In this document: positions 25,431 through 32,235 of the stretch, one piece after another
How the letters are laid out: each line of letters opens with the position of its first letter
Position numbering within the stretch: the stretch's first letter is position 1
DNA from: Actinacidiphila sp. DG2A-62
GTDB lineage: Bacteria; Actinomycetota; Actinomycetes; Streptomycetales; Streptomycetaceae
Length of the DNA: 64,000 bases
Direction of reading: 5' to 3'
Assembly (NCBI RefSeq): GCF_035825295.1
Contig: NZ_JAYMGI010000002.1
Span: 4,221,001 to 4,285,000, forward strand
Notes under the pieces: generated by a model
Seen by the model: only the letters and a program-made list of their open reading frames with translations
The model's database searches: none
Told to the model about the DNA's origin: nothing
Program-made: the position numbers and the translations under genes

Positions 25431-26045
25431 TCTCCGTGCCCCGGCGCTTCCGGTCGACCGGGGGAGCCGCTGGACGATGACGCCTATGTCGCCGACTTCC
25501 GGGCGCGGCGGGGGGCCATCCGGAATGGTGAGTCGTGGAAGCTGGAGCGGCTGCAGCACTTCGAGGAGGAGGGCAGCGCCAGCCGGGACGCTCTGCGCCA
25601 GGGTGATTGGGCGGAGGCGCTGCGGCTGTTCGAGGCCAGGCGCGACGACGCCCACGAGGCTGCGGAGACCGATCGGCTGCGCAGCGCGCCGTTCCGACGC
25701 CTCCGCATCGTGGAGGAGCCGCTGACGCCCTACGTGCAGTGGGAACTGCACTGGCTCCACATGCGCGCTCAGGTCGGCCACCCCGTGCGCGTGCTCCCCG
25801 CCAAGGAAGTCGCCGCCGACGAGATTGACGGGCTGCTGCCAGAGATCGTCGTCCTGGACAACCGGACGCTGTACGAGATCCTCTACACCGAGGCCGGAGC
25901 GTACGAAAGCTCACGGCGCTACACCGACCCCGAGATCATCGAGCCGTGGGTGGCGTACATCAGTCGCGCGTACGCCGTCGCCGAGGACATCCAGGACTAC
26001 TTCGCGCGGGCCGTCGCCCACCTGCCTCCGCCGCCGGCCGCCTGA
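25423..26045 (+). pseudogene. DUF6879 family protein, island copy 2 (one-base frameshift)
   Basis: Starts MLDLRAPALPVDRG and is then interrupted at the G5 run 25460-25464. In the shifted frame it continues EPLDDDAYVADFRARRG, ESWKLERLQHFEEEGSASRD, FRRLRIVEEPLTPYVQWELH, to AVAHLPPPPAA. With one added base it is 624 nt, 207 residues, matching copy 1 (206) and copy 3 (211). The last 117 bp of shared sequence are identical to copy 3. Either an assembly error or a recent inactivation. Confidence 0.82.
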
Positions 26046-26173
26046 AACGGCCCCCGTCACCACTGCGTGACAGCTGAACTTGGCACATCCGTGACGCGTG
26101 CAGGGCCCCTACGCCTCACGTACGTTGCATGGTGACAAAGGGTCGTCACACGGATGCACGGAGGTAGTACGCC
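26046..26173. promoter_or_regulatory. Promoter region with GTCAC/GTGAC dyads
   Basis: Gap between DUF6879 copies 2 and 3. Holds GTCAC-N6-GTGAC at 26056-26071 and GTGAC-N8-GTCAC at 26132-26149, the same half-site seen at 22591-22607. The second dyad ends 24 bp before the next start. Confidence 0.4.
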
Positions 26174-26809
26174 ATGAGCATGGGCGAGCTGGGCCAGTTG
26201 CACGCTCCCGCGCTTCCGGAGGAATTGGGCCAGCGCCTCGAACGGCCGGGCTACAAGCGGGACTTCCGCGAGCGGCGCGAGGTGATCCGCGACGCGGAGT
26301 CCTGGAAGCTGGAGCGGTTGCAGCACTTCGAGGAGGACAGTCCCGCACGGGACGCTCTGCGCCGGGGTGATTGGGCGGGGGCTCTGCGGTTGTTCGAGGC
26401 CAGGCGTAATCAGTTTCGCGGCGCCGCGGAGACGGACAGACTGAACAATGCGCCGTTCCGCCGCCTTCGCGTGGTGGAAGAACCGCTGACGCCGTACATG
26501 CAGTGGGAACTGCACTCGCTCCATGTGCGCGCCCAAGCCGGCAACCCAAGCCGCGTGATCTCAGCGAAGGACGTCGCCGCCGCCGAGACCGACAAGCTGC
26601 TGCCCGAGGTCGTCATTCTCGGCGGCCGGACGCTGTACCGGGTGCTGTACAGCGAGGCCGGTGCGTCCCTCGGCGCGATCCGGTTCACCGACCCCGAGAT
26701 CATCGAGCCGTGGGTGGCGTACATCAGTCGCGCGTACGCCGTCGCCGAGGACATCCAGGACTACTTCGCGCGGGCCGTCGCCCACCTGCCTCCGCCGCCG
26801 GCGGCGTAG
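26174..26809 (+). CDS. DUF6879 family protein, island copy 3
   Basis: Intact protein of 211 residues, GGAGG before the ATG. MSMGELGQLHAPALPEELGQ, ESWKLERLQHFEEDSPARDA, LRRGDWAGALRLFEARRNQF, RRLRVVEEPLTPYMQWELHS, ILGGRTLYRVLYSEAGAS, and the C-terminus YAVAEDIQDYFARAVAHLP. It lacks an 89-aa partner of its own. A 117-bp block at its 3' end is identical to copy 2, which suggests recent gene conversion or tandem duplication. It ends 5 bp from the convergent nuclease-like gene. Confidence 0.85.
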   Translation: MSMGELGQLHAPALPEELGQRLERPGYKRDFRERREVIRDAESWKLERLQHFEEDSPARDALRRGDWAGALRLFEARRNQFRGAAETDRLNNAPFRRLRVVEEPLTPYMQWELHSLHVRAQAGNPSRVISAKDVAAAETDKLLPEVVILGGRTLYRVLYSEAGASLGAIRFTDPEIIEPWVAYISRAYAVAEDIQDYFARAVAHLPPPPAA

Positions 26810-26814
26810 GGGGG

Positions 26815-27657
26815 TCAGGACAGGGTGCTCGTGTCGTAGAAGATGCGGAGGGGGCCCGCCGGGATGCCGGCGGAGGTGAAGTCGGACGCGAGGCCCGCGA
26901 CGCCGGTGGACTCGTAGGCGAACGCGACCACGAGCGCGGGGAGTTCGCCCGCCTGCTGGTCGATCTTCGCGTTGTCCGCAGCGACCCGGCGGCGGAACTG
27001 CTCCGCGGTCTCCTTGCCGGTCTGCGCCTTGAGCTCGACGATGACGGTCTGCGACAGCAGCAGGTCCGCCTTCAGCGGGGACGCCGCGCCGTACGGGAAC
27101 TGGCGGCTGACCTCGATGTCCGCCGCGTGCAGGGCGAGGAACAGCTCGACCTCCAGCCACAGTTCCCAGCCCCCGTCGCTGGCGAACGCGAGGTCGACGC
27201 GGTCACCGTTGGCCGCGGCCCACGTGGCGGCCACGCGGACGAACTCCCGCACGGCCTCCTCGACTTCGTCCAGCTCCGCCTCCGAGCCGGACTGCGACCG
27301 CGACTGCGACGCCTCCGACTCCTCCGCGCTCCCGCTGCCGTTCCCGGACGAGCCGGCCGACGACTCCTCGCCGCTCCACGTGTCGTCGGACTCCCGGCCC
27401 CAGTCGATGATCGGTTGGCCGTCGGACCCCTTACGGCGCTTCTTCGCCGACGTCGCCCCGCCCTTGGCCGCCCGCTTCGTCCCCGCGCTGCTGCTCCCGC
27501 TGCTACTGCCGCTCCTGCTGTCCTCGCTTCCGCTGTCCTCGCTCCCGCTGTCCTCGTCCTCGTTCTCGTCCTCCTCCTCGGAGACGAACGGCACGTCACC
27601 GCCGTCGCCCTCGTCGCTGCCCGAGGAGTCGTCCGACGAGAAGCCCAGGTTCGACAT
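26815..27657 (-). CDS. Acidic Ser-rich protein with PD-(D/E)xK-like core
   Basis: Protein of 280 residues. Residues 1-140 are low-complexity Ser/Asp/Glu/Gly (SSDDSSGSDEGDGGDVPF, repeated SGSED), interrupted by a basic KRAAKGG...SAKKRRKGS patch. The folded C-terminal part carries a possible nuclease signature: WLEVELFLALHAAD, then SPLKADLLLSQTVIVELKAQ, where Asp of KADLLL and Glu/Lys of VELKA fit D-x(n)-ExK. It could be a DNase effector or restriction-like protein, but could also be a nuclease fold without activity. It lies convergent with the STAND/DUF6879 island. No known family recognised. Confidence 0.6.
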   Translation of the reverse strand: MSNLGFSSDDSSGSDEGDGGDVPFVSEEEDENEDEDSGSEDSGSEDSRSGSSSGSSSAGTKRAAKGGATSAKKRRKGSDGQPIIDWGRESDDTWSGEESSAGSSGNGSGSAEESEASQSRSQSGSEAELDEVEEAVREFVRVAATWAAANGDRVDLAFASDGGWELWLEVELFLALHAADIEVSRQFPYGAASPLKADLLLSQTVIVELKAQTGKETAEQFRRRVAADNAKIDQQAGELPALVVAFAYESTGVAGLASDFTSAGIPAGPLRIFYDTSTLS

Positions 27658-27850
27658 GCGGTGTCCCTTCGCGGTGGAGGTCCCCGACATCCTCGCCGCG
27701 CACCGGGCCGCTGTGACGACCCGATTCGGTCACATCATCCGCTTTGCCCACCGCATCACGTTTCCCCGGAGAACCACCCCTCTCGCCCCCGGCACCGCAC
27801 CCCCGGTCAACGCCCCCCGCACCCGGCAGATCCGGCTGGCCCGAAACCGG

Positions 27851-28027
27851 TCAGCCCGGGAAGCGCCCCGCCTTCACGTCCGCGACGAACGCCGCCCAGG
27901 CCGCCGCGGCGAACACGAGGGCCGGGCCCTCGGGGTCCTTGCCTGGTACGTCCAGCACACCAGGCACGCCGCCGCGCGACCAGAGCGCGAACTCGCCACG
28001 CGCACGGCAAAGCCCCCGGCACCACAT
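27851..28027 (-). pseudogene. DUF397 remnant
   Basis: The frame ends GVPGVLDVPGKDPEGPALVF and AAFVADVKAGRFPG, a DUF397 C-terminus. The conserved N-terminal W-R-K-S-S-Y-S block is absent and replaced by unrelated sequence (MWCRGLCRARGEFALWSRG). The DNA of its 3' half is a diverged repeat of the intact DUF397 gene just upstream (28058-28261), so this is a decayed tandem duplicate. Confidence 0.6.
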
Positions 28028-28057
28028 ACCGGCGCCGGGGTCCTCGTACCGTTCGGG

Positions 28058-28261
28058 TCAGGCGGAGAAGCGGCCGGCCTTCACGTCAGCGACGAACGCG
28101 GTCCACGCGTCCACGCCGAACACGAGGGCCGGGCCCTCGGGGTCCTTGGAGTCGCGGACCGGCATGACGCCGGGGACGCCGTCGGCGACCTCGACGCAGT
28201 CCCCTCCCTGGGGACCGCTGTACGTGCTCTTCCGCCAGGTGGCACCCGTCAGGTCGATCAT
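28058..28261 (-). CDS. DUF397 domain protein
   Basis: Protein of 67 residues: TWRKSTYSGPQGGDCVEVAD (8-27), VMPVRDSKDPEGPALVF and WTAFVADVKAGRFSA. The ATG overlaps the stop of the upstream XRE gene (ATGA), so the two are translated together. DUF397 proteins are typically paired with XRE-DUF5753 regulators, as in the WhiJ-type loci of Streptomyces, where they are thought to modulate the DNA-binding partner. Confidence 0.93.
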   Translation of the reverse strand: MIDLTGATWRKSTYSGPQGGDCVEVADGVPGVMPVRDSKDPEGPALVFGVDAWTAFVADVKAGRFSA

Positions 28262-29124
28262 GTGGTGTATCCCTTCAAGGCGTCGCGGATCATCTCGAAG
28301 GACTTGTCGCGCGGCAACGCGGCAGCCTGCAGCAGATCGTATGACAGCCGAGCACTCTCCAGATCCGCCGGCTTCTCCACGATGCTCGCGGTCAGAAGCC
28401 CCTCGACGTACAGCACATCACCCCGGTCCTCGTACGACCAGAGAATAAAGGGGCCGTCTCCCCCGGGGTGAGCGCCTGCGGAGAACGGCAGGATCTGGAT
28501 CATCATGTTGGGGTTTTCCTCTTCCGCGAGCAGGCGTTCGAGCTGCTCGGCCATTACTTTCGGCCCTCCTACGGGGCGGCGAAGGACCGCCTCGTCCAGG
28601 ATGAGCCAGAAGTAGGGCGGAAACTTGCCCGTAAGGATTGACTGGCGGGCGAGTCGTGCCGCGAGAAGCGTCTCGGTACTCTCCCCAGACGGCCGCGGCG
28701 GTGCGGATCGCAGCAGTGCGCGTGCGTACCCCTCGGTCTGCAACAACCCATGCACCACCTGCGGCTGGTAGGTCCGGATGCGGATCGCCTTCGCTTCCTC
28801 TCGGGCGGCACCCTGGAACCAGTACGGCAGCGCGTCCGACAGCACCCGCCGCAGCAGGCGCGTGAACCTCCCGCCGGTCTCCAGCGCCTCGTCCACCTCC
28901 TTCACGAACGCCTCGGAGGGTGTGCGGCGGCCCGCCTCGACGTTGCTGATCTGCTGGTACGAGTACGAGGTGTGCGCGGCCAACTGGCGGAGCGACCTGC
29001 CGCGCTGCTCGCGCGCGACGCGCAACTCCTGGCCGAGATAGGCCAACCAGGAGACGGGCACGATGCCACCGCCCGTCTGCTCGGCCTCACGTCCGAAGCT
29101 GATGCGCTTCTCGACAGATTCCAT
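28258..29124 (-). CDS. XRE regulator with DUF5753 domain (WhiJ-like)
   Basis: Protein of 288 residues. HTH at about 28-85 (LGQELRVAREQRGRSLRQLA, TSYSYQQISNVEAGRRTPSE), then DUF5753: AKAIRIRTYQPQVVHGLLQT, EGYARALLRSAPP, FWLILDEAVLRRPVGG, IQILPFSAGAHPGGDGPFIL, and a C-terminal SYDLLQAAALPRDKSFEMIR. Upstream and coupled to DUF397; divergent from an anti-sigma-type ATPase gene, with two dyads between them. This is the standard three-part regulatory cluster of streptomycetes. Confidence 0.93.
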   Translation of the reverse strand: MESVEKRISFGREAEQTGGGIVPVSWLAYLGQELRVAREQRGRSLRQLAAHTSYSYQQISNVEAGRRTPSEAFVKEVDEALETGGRFTRLLRRVLSDALPYWFQGAAREEAKAIRIRTYQPQVVHGLLQTEGYARALLRSAPPRPSGESTETLLAARLARQSILTGKFPPYFWLILDEAVLRRPVGGPKVMAEQLERLLAEEENPNMMIQILPFSAGAHPGGDGPFILWSYEDRGDVLYVEGLLTASIVEKPADLESARLSYDLLQAAALPRDKSFEMIRDALKGYTT

Positions 29125-29147
29125 GGCGTGCCCTCCCGTTGGCCGAA

Positions 29148-29171
29148 CGTATTCAGGCCGTTCCGAATACG
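29148..29171. promoter_or_regulatory. Dyad CGTATTC-N10-GAATACG
   Basis: Perfect 7-bp arms, 10-bp spacer, in the 133-bp region between the divergent XRE-DUF5753 and ATPase genes. Likely binding site for the XRE regulator. Confidence 0.55.
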
Positions 29172-29195
29172 CGCAGTGTCTGTTACTCGCCGTGC

Positions 29196-29211
29196 CTAGG
29201 TCCCAACCTAG
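29196..29211. promoter_or_regulatory. Dyad CTAGGT-N4-ACCTAG
   Basis: Second perfect inverted repeat in the same divergent region; 6-bp arms. Related CTAG-containing sequence follows (ACTAG near 29223). Confidence 0.5.
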
Positions 29212-29257
29212 AGGAACCGCTACTAGCGCGGGACCGAAACACGGAAAGGGCGACGCC

Positions 29258-29692
29258 ATGCCTGTCGCGAGCACCCGGAACGCCGCCATGGCGGCCAGCG
29301 AGCCGCATATGCACGCTTGGCCGCAGGCGGCGGCGTCGGTAGGACGGGCGCGGCGGGCGTTACGGGCCGCGCTGACCGGGTGGGCGCTGCGCGAACTAGC
29401 GGACGTGGCGGAGCTCGTGCTGTCCGAGTTGATGACCAACGCGGTGCAGCACGCGCGGAACCCGGCGGGGACGGTCGAGACGCATTTCAGCCTGTTGCCC
29501 GGCGGCGACGGCGTGCGGCTCGACGTCTACGACGCCGACCGCGAGCGGTGGCCGCGGATGCGGCCGGCCACGGCGGACGACTTCGGCGGGCGCGGCCTGC
29601 ACCTGGTCGACGAACTGACCCGGCGGCGCTGGGGAGTTCACCTGCGGCCCGACGCGCCCGGCAAGACCGTCTGGGCGGAGGTGTCCCGGTGA
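29258..29692 (+). CDS. ATP-binding protein, RsbW/SpoIIAB-like (HATPase_c_2)
   Basis: Protein of 144 residues, GGAAAGGG before the ATG. GHKL fold: VGRARRALRAALTGWALREL, N-box AELVLSELMTNAVQHARNPA, G1-like LDVYDADRERWPR, G2-like DDFGGRGLHLVDELTRRRWG. Such small proteins are serine kinases or anti-sigma-type switches; in these clusters they act with the divergent XRE protein. Stop overlaps the next small gene (GTGA). Confidence 0.88.
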   Translation: MPVASTRNAAMAASEPHMHAWPQAAASVGRARRALRAALTGWALRELADVAELVLSELMTNAVQHARNPAGTVETHFSLLPGGDGVRLDVYDADRERWPRMRPATADDFGGRGLHLVDELTRRRWGVHLRPDAPGKTVWAEVSR

Positions 29693-29811
29693 GGCCGCTG
29701 CTGCGCGCACTCGGCCGCTACGCAGGACCGCTCTACGTCGCCCTGCTCGCGACCACGGCGCCGGTCCTGGCCGCGCTCCTCCACCAACTCAGTCAACTCC
29801 ACGAAAGGTGA
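29689..29811 (+). CDS. 40-aa membrane peptide
   Basis: GTG start overlapping the ATPase stop codon. VRPLLRALGRYAGPLYVALL and ATTAPVLAALLHQLSQLHER give one hydrophobic segment (about 12-32) with basic N-terminus. Its stop overlaps the following GTG in the same way. Small, but the two tight overlaps argue that it is translated. Confidence 0.5.
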   Translation: MRPLLRALGRYAGPLYVALLATTAPVLAALLHQLSQLHER

Positions 29812-30215
29812 ACGGCGGAACCGTGAACGCATCACGAAGTGACGTAAGGGATGTACCGGGCGTGAGGGACGGCGAGGGCGCCGCGCCGGCGCAGTGCGAG
29901 GAGACCACCTACCTCACGCCGCGCATGCGGGCCGAAGTGGCCGTGCTCTACCCCGAGGTGGACCCCGACCTGGTCGCCGACGACCTCATGTGCCACCTCG
30001 GACAGCACACCGAAGGCGAGCACTACGCCATCGTCTACGACCACCTGCCCGGAACCAACGCCGGCGCCCTGTGGACCCGCTGGACCGACGACTTCCCCAC
30101 CACCGTCCTGCTGCGCCCCGACTGCCCCAGCCACTCCCCCGAACTCCACGTCCCCTGCGGCCACTTCGCCGCCCACCCCGGGCCGCACTCCTGGCAGACC
30201 GAAGGCCGGGCATGA
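29808..30215 (+). CDS. Hypothetical protein with two C/H motifs
   Basis: Protein of 135 residues from the GTG at 29808; a GTG at 29823 is an alternative. Two similar short motifs stand out: LMCHLGQHTEGEHYAIVYD (about 67) and VPCGHFAAHPGPHSWQTEG (about 115). Each is Cys followed by His and Gly-x-His, and together could bind zinc. No family recognised. Third gene of an overlapping set with the ATPase and the 40-aa peptide. Confidence 0.6.
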   Translation: MNGGTVNASRSDVRDVPGVRDGEGAAPAQCEETTYLTPRMRAEVAVLYPEVDPDLVADDLMCHLGQHTEGEHYAIVYDHLPGTNAGALWTRWTDDFPTTVLLRPDCPSHSPELHVPCGHFAAHPGPHSWQTEGRA

Positions 30216-30277
30216 CCACACCGGCCAACCCACCCAACCCCGCGGGCAACGGCGGCGCGGCGCGGCCCAGGTTCGCC

Positions 30278-30667
30278 CTAGCTTGAGGTCGCGGGGGCGG
30301 TTCCGCTGTCGCTCTCGCCGTTCGCGCCGCCCTCCTCGATGTACTCGAACACCGAGCCGTCGGGGTGGGCGGCGATCAGGCGTCGGCCGTTCGGGCCGGG
30401 AGCGGGGCCGTCCACGAGGTCGCCTCCGGCGCGGGTGATCGCGTCCGCGACCGCGTCCACGTCGCGGACCAGGATCGTCGCCACCCGGTCGCGGAAGGGC
30501 GCGGTGTCGCCGCTCAGCAGGAGGAAGGGGCCCACGCGGGCCAGCTCGACGCCCTTGAACGCGAAGCGCTGCGCGGGCCGGCCTCCGGCCAGGTCGCGGT
30601 ACACGGGGAGGGCTGCGTCGAGGTCGTCGACGAAGACTCTGGCCAGGACACCGATCACGTTCTCCAC
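30278..30667 (-). CDS. VOC (glyoxalase/dioxygenase superfamily) protein
   Basis: Protein of 129 residues from a GTG. VIGVLARVFVDDLDAALPVY at the N-terminus, VELARVGPFLLLSGD, DRVATILVRDVDAVADAITR and RLIAAHPDGSVFEYIEEGGA at the end. One beta-alpha-beta-beta-beta pair; the conserved metal-like Glu is present in FEYIEE. Activity unknown. A short acidic tail follows. Confidence 0.85.
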   Translation of the reverse strand: MENVIGVLARVFVDDLDAALPVYRDLAGGRPAQRFAFKGVELARVGPFLLLSGDTAPFRDRVATILVRDVDAVADAITRAGGDLVDGPAPGPNGRRLIAAHPDGSVFEYIEEGGANGESDSGTAPATSS

Positions 30668-30768
30668 GCTCCGCCAACCGCTGAGGTCCCGCCCGATATT
30701 CCCGGCTGCCCCGGGCTCGCCGCGCCCGCCTGCGGGTCCGCGGCCTCACGCACGTGGAAGTGCCTTTT

Positions 30769-30784
30769 GTAAGCGTTTCCTTAC
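30769..30784. promoter_or_regulatory. Dyad GTAAG-N6-CTTAC
   Basis: Inverted repeat about 100 bp upstream of the VOC gene in an AT-richer stretch with further GTTAC half-sites near 30796. Candidate operator. Confidence 0.35.
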
Positions 30785-30854
30785 TCACTCATGATGGGGT
30801 TACACACCAGCAGTGAGGTGAGGAGGGACCATGGTCGCACCGCGCACGATCCGG

Positions 30855-31268
30855 CTAGGCGCCGGCCGCTGCCTTGGCCCGGCCGACGCCGGTCAGCTCG
30901 CTGGCCGCGCGGTTGGCGGCGATCTCACGGTGGTGCGCGGCGGCCCAGCCGGCCATCGCCATGACCGCCTCCATCAGCGAGCGGCCCAGCTCGGTGAGGT
31001 CGTACTCCACCCTCGGCGGGACCTCGGGGTACGCGGTCCGGGTGATCAGCCCGTCGCGCTCGAGGTGCTTGAGCGTCTGGGTCAGCATCCGCTGGGAGAT
31101 CCCCGGAATGCTCGCCTGCACGTCGGAGTAGCGCAGCGGACCGGCGCTCAGCGTGCTGACGATCAGCACGGTCCACTTGTCGCCGATGCGGTCGAGCACC
31201 TCGCGGATGAACGCGCTGTCCTCCGGCCAGGTCCGGCACGGCCCTGCGATCTGTCGCGCTGGCGTCAT
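30855..31268 (-). CDS. HxlR family winged-helix regulator
   Basis: Protein of 137 residues (MTPARQIAGPCRTWPEDSAF). HxlR hallmarks: IREVLDRIGDKWTVLIVSTL, GPLRYSDVQASIPGISQRML, TQTLKHLERDGLITRTAYPE, VPPRVEYDLTELGRSLMEAV. Cys11 is at the position seen in redox- or quinone-sensing HxlR proteins. Divergent from an azoreductase gene, its probable target, with an 18-bp dyad between. AAAGGG precedes the chosen ATG. Confidence 0.92.
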   Translation of the reverse strand: MTPARQIAGPCRTWPEDSAFIREVLDRIGDKWTVLIVSTLSAGPLRYSDVQASIPGISQRMLTQTLKHLERDGLITRTAYPEVPPRVEYDLTELGRSLMEAVMAMAGWAAAHHREIAANRAASELTGVGRAKAAAGA

Positions 31269-31284
31269 CCCTTTGCCTCTCATC

Positions 31285-31302
31285 TGGTGCGTAACCGCAC
31301 CA
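31285..31302. promoter_or_regulatory. HxlR operator candidate
   Basis: TGGTGCG-TAAC-CGCACCA, perfect 7-bp arms, 17 bp upstream of the hxlR-type start in the divergent region. Confidence 0.6.
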
Positions 31303-31412
31303 CCAGTATGTGACGCCTCCGGGCCGTCACGCCACTCCTCCGCACGATCCCCGTGCGGGCCCGCTCCCGGACCGGCGGAGCGCGCCCACCACCACCTCCG
31401 AAGGACCGACCC

Positions 31413-32060
31413 ATGTCCTATCTGCTGCACATCGACTCCTCCTCGCTCGGCACGGCCTCGGTCTCGCGCCAGGTCGCGCGGTCTTTCCTGGACGGCTGGA
31501 GGGGCGAGGTCGTCCACCGCGACCTGGCTGCTTCGCCGGTGCCCCATCTGTCCGCGGCCGGCATATCCGCCCGCGCCACCGCTCGCGCCCGGTACACGGC
31601 CGAGGAAGCCGAAGCGGCCGCGACGCAGGACGCGTTGATCGAGGAGTTCCTCGGCGCGAGCGCCTACCTCTTCACGGTCCCGATGTACAACCTGACGATG
31701 CCGTCGGCGTTCAAGGCGTGGCTGGACCAGATCATGGTCTTCGGCCGCACCCTGGAATTCCAGGCCCCGGCACCGGCCGCCGGCCGCCCGGCGGTGGTGG
31801 TCTCGGCGCGCGGCGGCGGCTACGGCCCCGGCACACCCAAGCACGGGCTGGACTACGTCGTGCCCGTCCTTGAGACCCTGCTCGGCCGCCAGGAGATGCT
31901 GGGCCTCGACGTCACCGTCATCGTTCCCGAACTGACGATGGCGCCCCACGCACCGGCCATGGCCGACCTGCTGCCGAAGCACGAGGCGTCCATGGCCGAG
32001 GCCCACCGCCGGGCGCGCGAGCTCGCCGCTGCGATGAACCACGGCGCGGCCGCCGCCTGA
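31413..32060 (+). CDS. FMN-dependent NADH-azoreductase (NAD(P)H:quinone type)
   Basis: Protein of 215 residues with a flavodoxin-like fold: YLLHIDSSSLGTASVSRQVA binds FMN phosphate, then FTVPMYNLTMPSAFKAWLDQ, IMVFGRTLEF, and VVVSARGGGYGPGTPKHGLD. Reduces azo compounds and quinones by two-electron transfer and is usually induced by electrophiles through an HxlR/MarR regulator. Divergent from such a gene. Confidence 0.92.
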   Translation: MSYLLHIDSSSLGTASVSRQVARSFLDGWRGEVVHRDLAASPVPHLSAAGISARATARARYTAEEAEAAATQDALIEEFLGASAYLFTVPMYNLTMPSAFKAWLDQIMVFGRTLEFQAPAPAAGRPAVVVSARGGGYGPGTPKHGLDYVVPVLETLLGRQEMLGLDVTVIVPELTMAPHAPAMADLLPKHEASMAEAHRRARELAAAMNHGAAAA

Positions 32061-32235
32061 CCCCGGGCCGGGGGCGGGGGCGGCCCTACCCGGGTGACCC
32101 TGGGCGGGCGGGGCGGCACGTCGGGCGGGGGCGGCCACGGGAGCGTGGAAGGGTCCCGGTGATCCGACGGAACGGTCCGGGGCGGCCCCACGTGCCCCCG
32201 GCGCCGCGCCCCGGCACGAGGAGAGGACCTCCCCC

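Noticed and set aside
19700..25500. Programmed -1 frameshifting in the STAND ATPase and DUF6879 genes
   Set aside because: A -1 shift would restore the frames, but the sites lack classical X-XXY-YYZ heptamers and downstream structures, differ between paralogues, and the same one-base defect occurs in unrelated genes of the window.
28058..28160. Direct repeat with 27855-27950 considered as a mobile element boundary
   Set aside because: The repeat is explained by tandem DUF397 duplication.
30212..30286. 24-residue open frame (MTTPANPPNPAGN...) overlapping the end of the 135-aa gene
   Set aside because: Very short, proline-rich, overlaps the end of the convergent VOC gene; the ATGA overlap alone is not enough.
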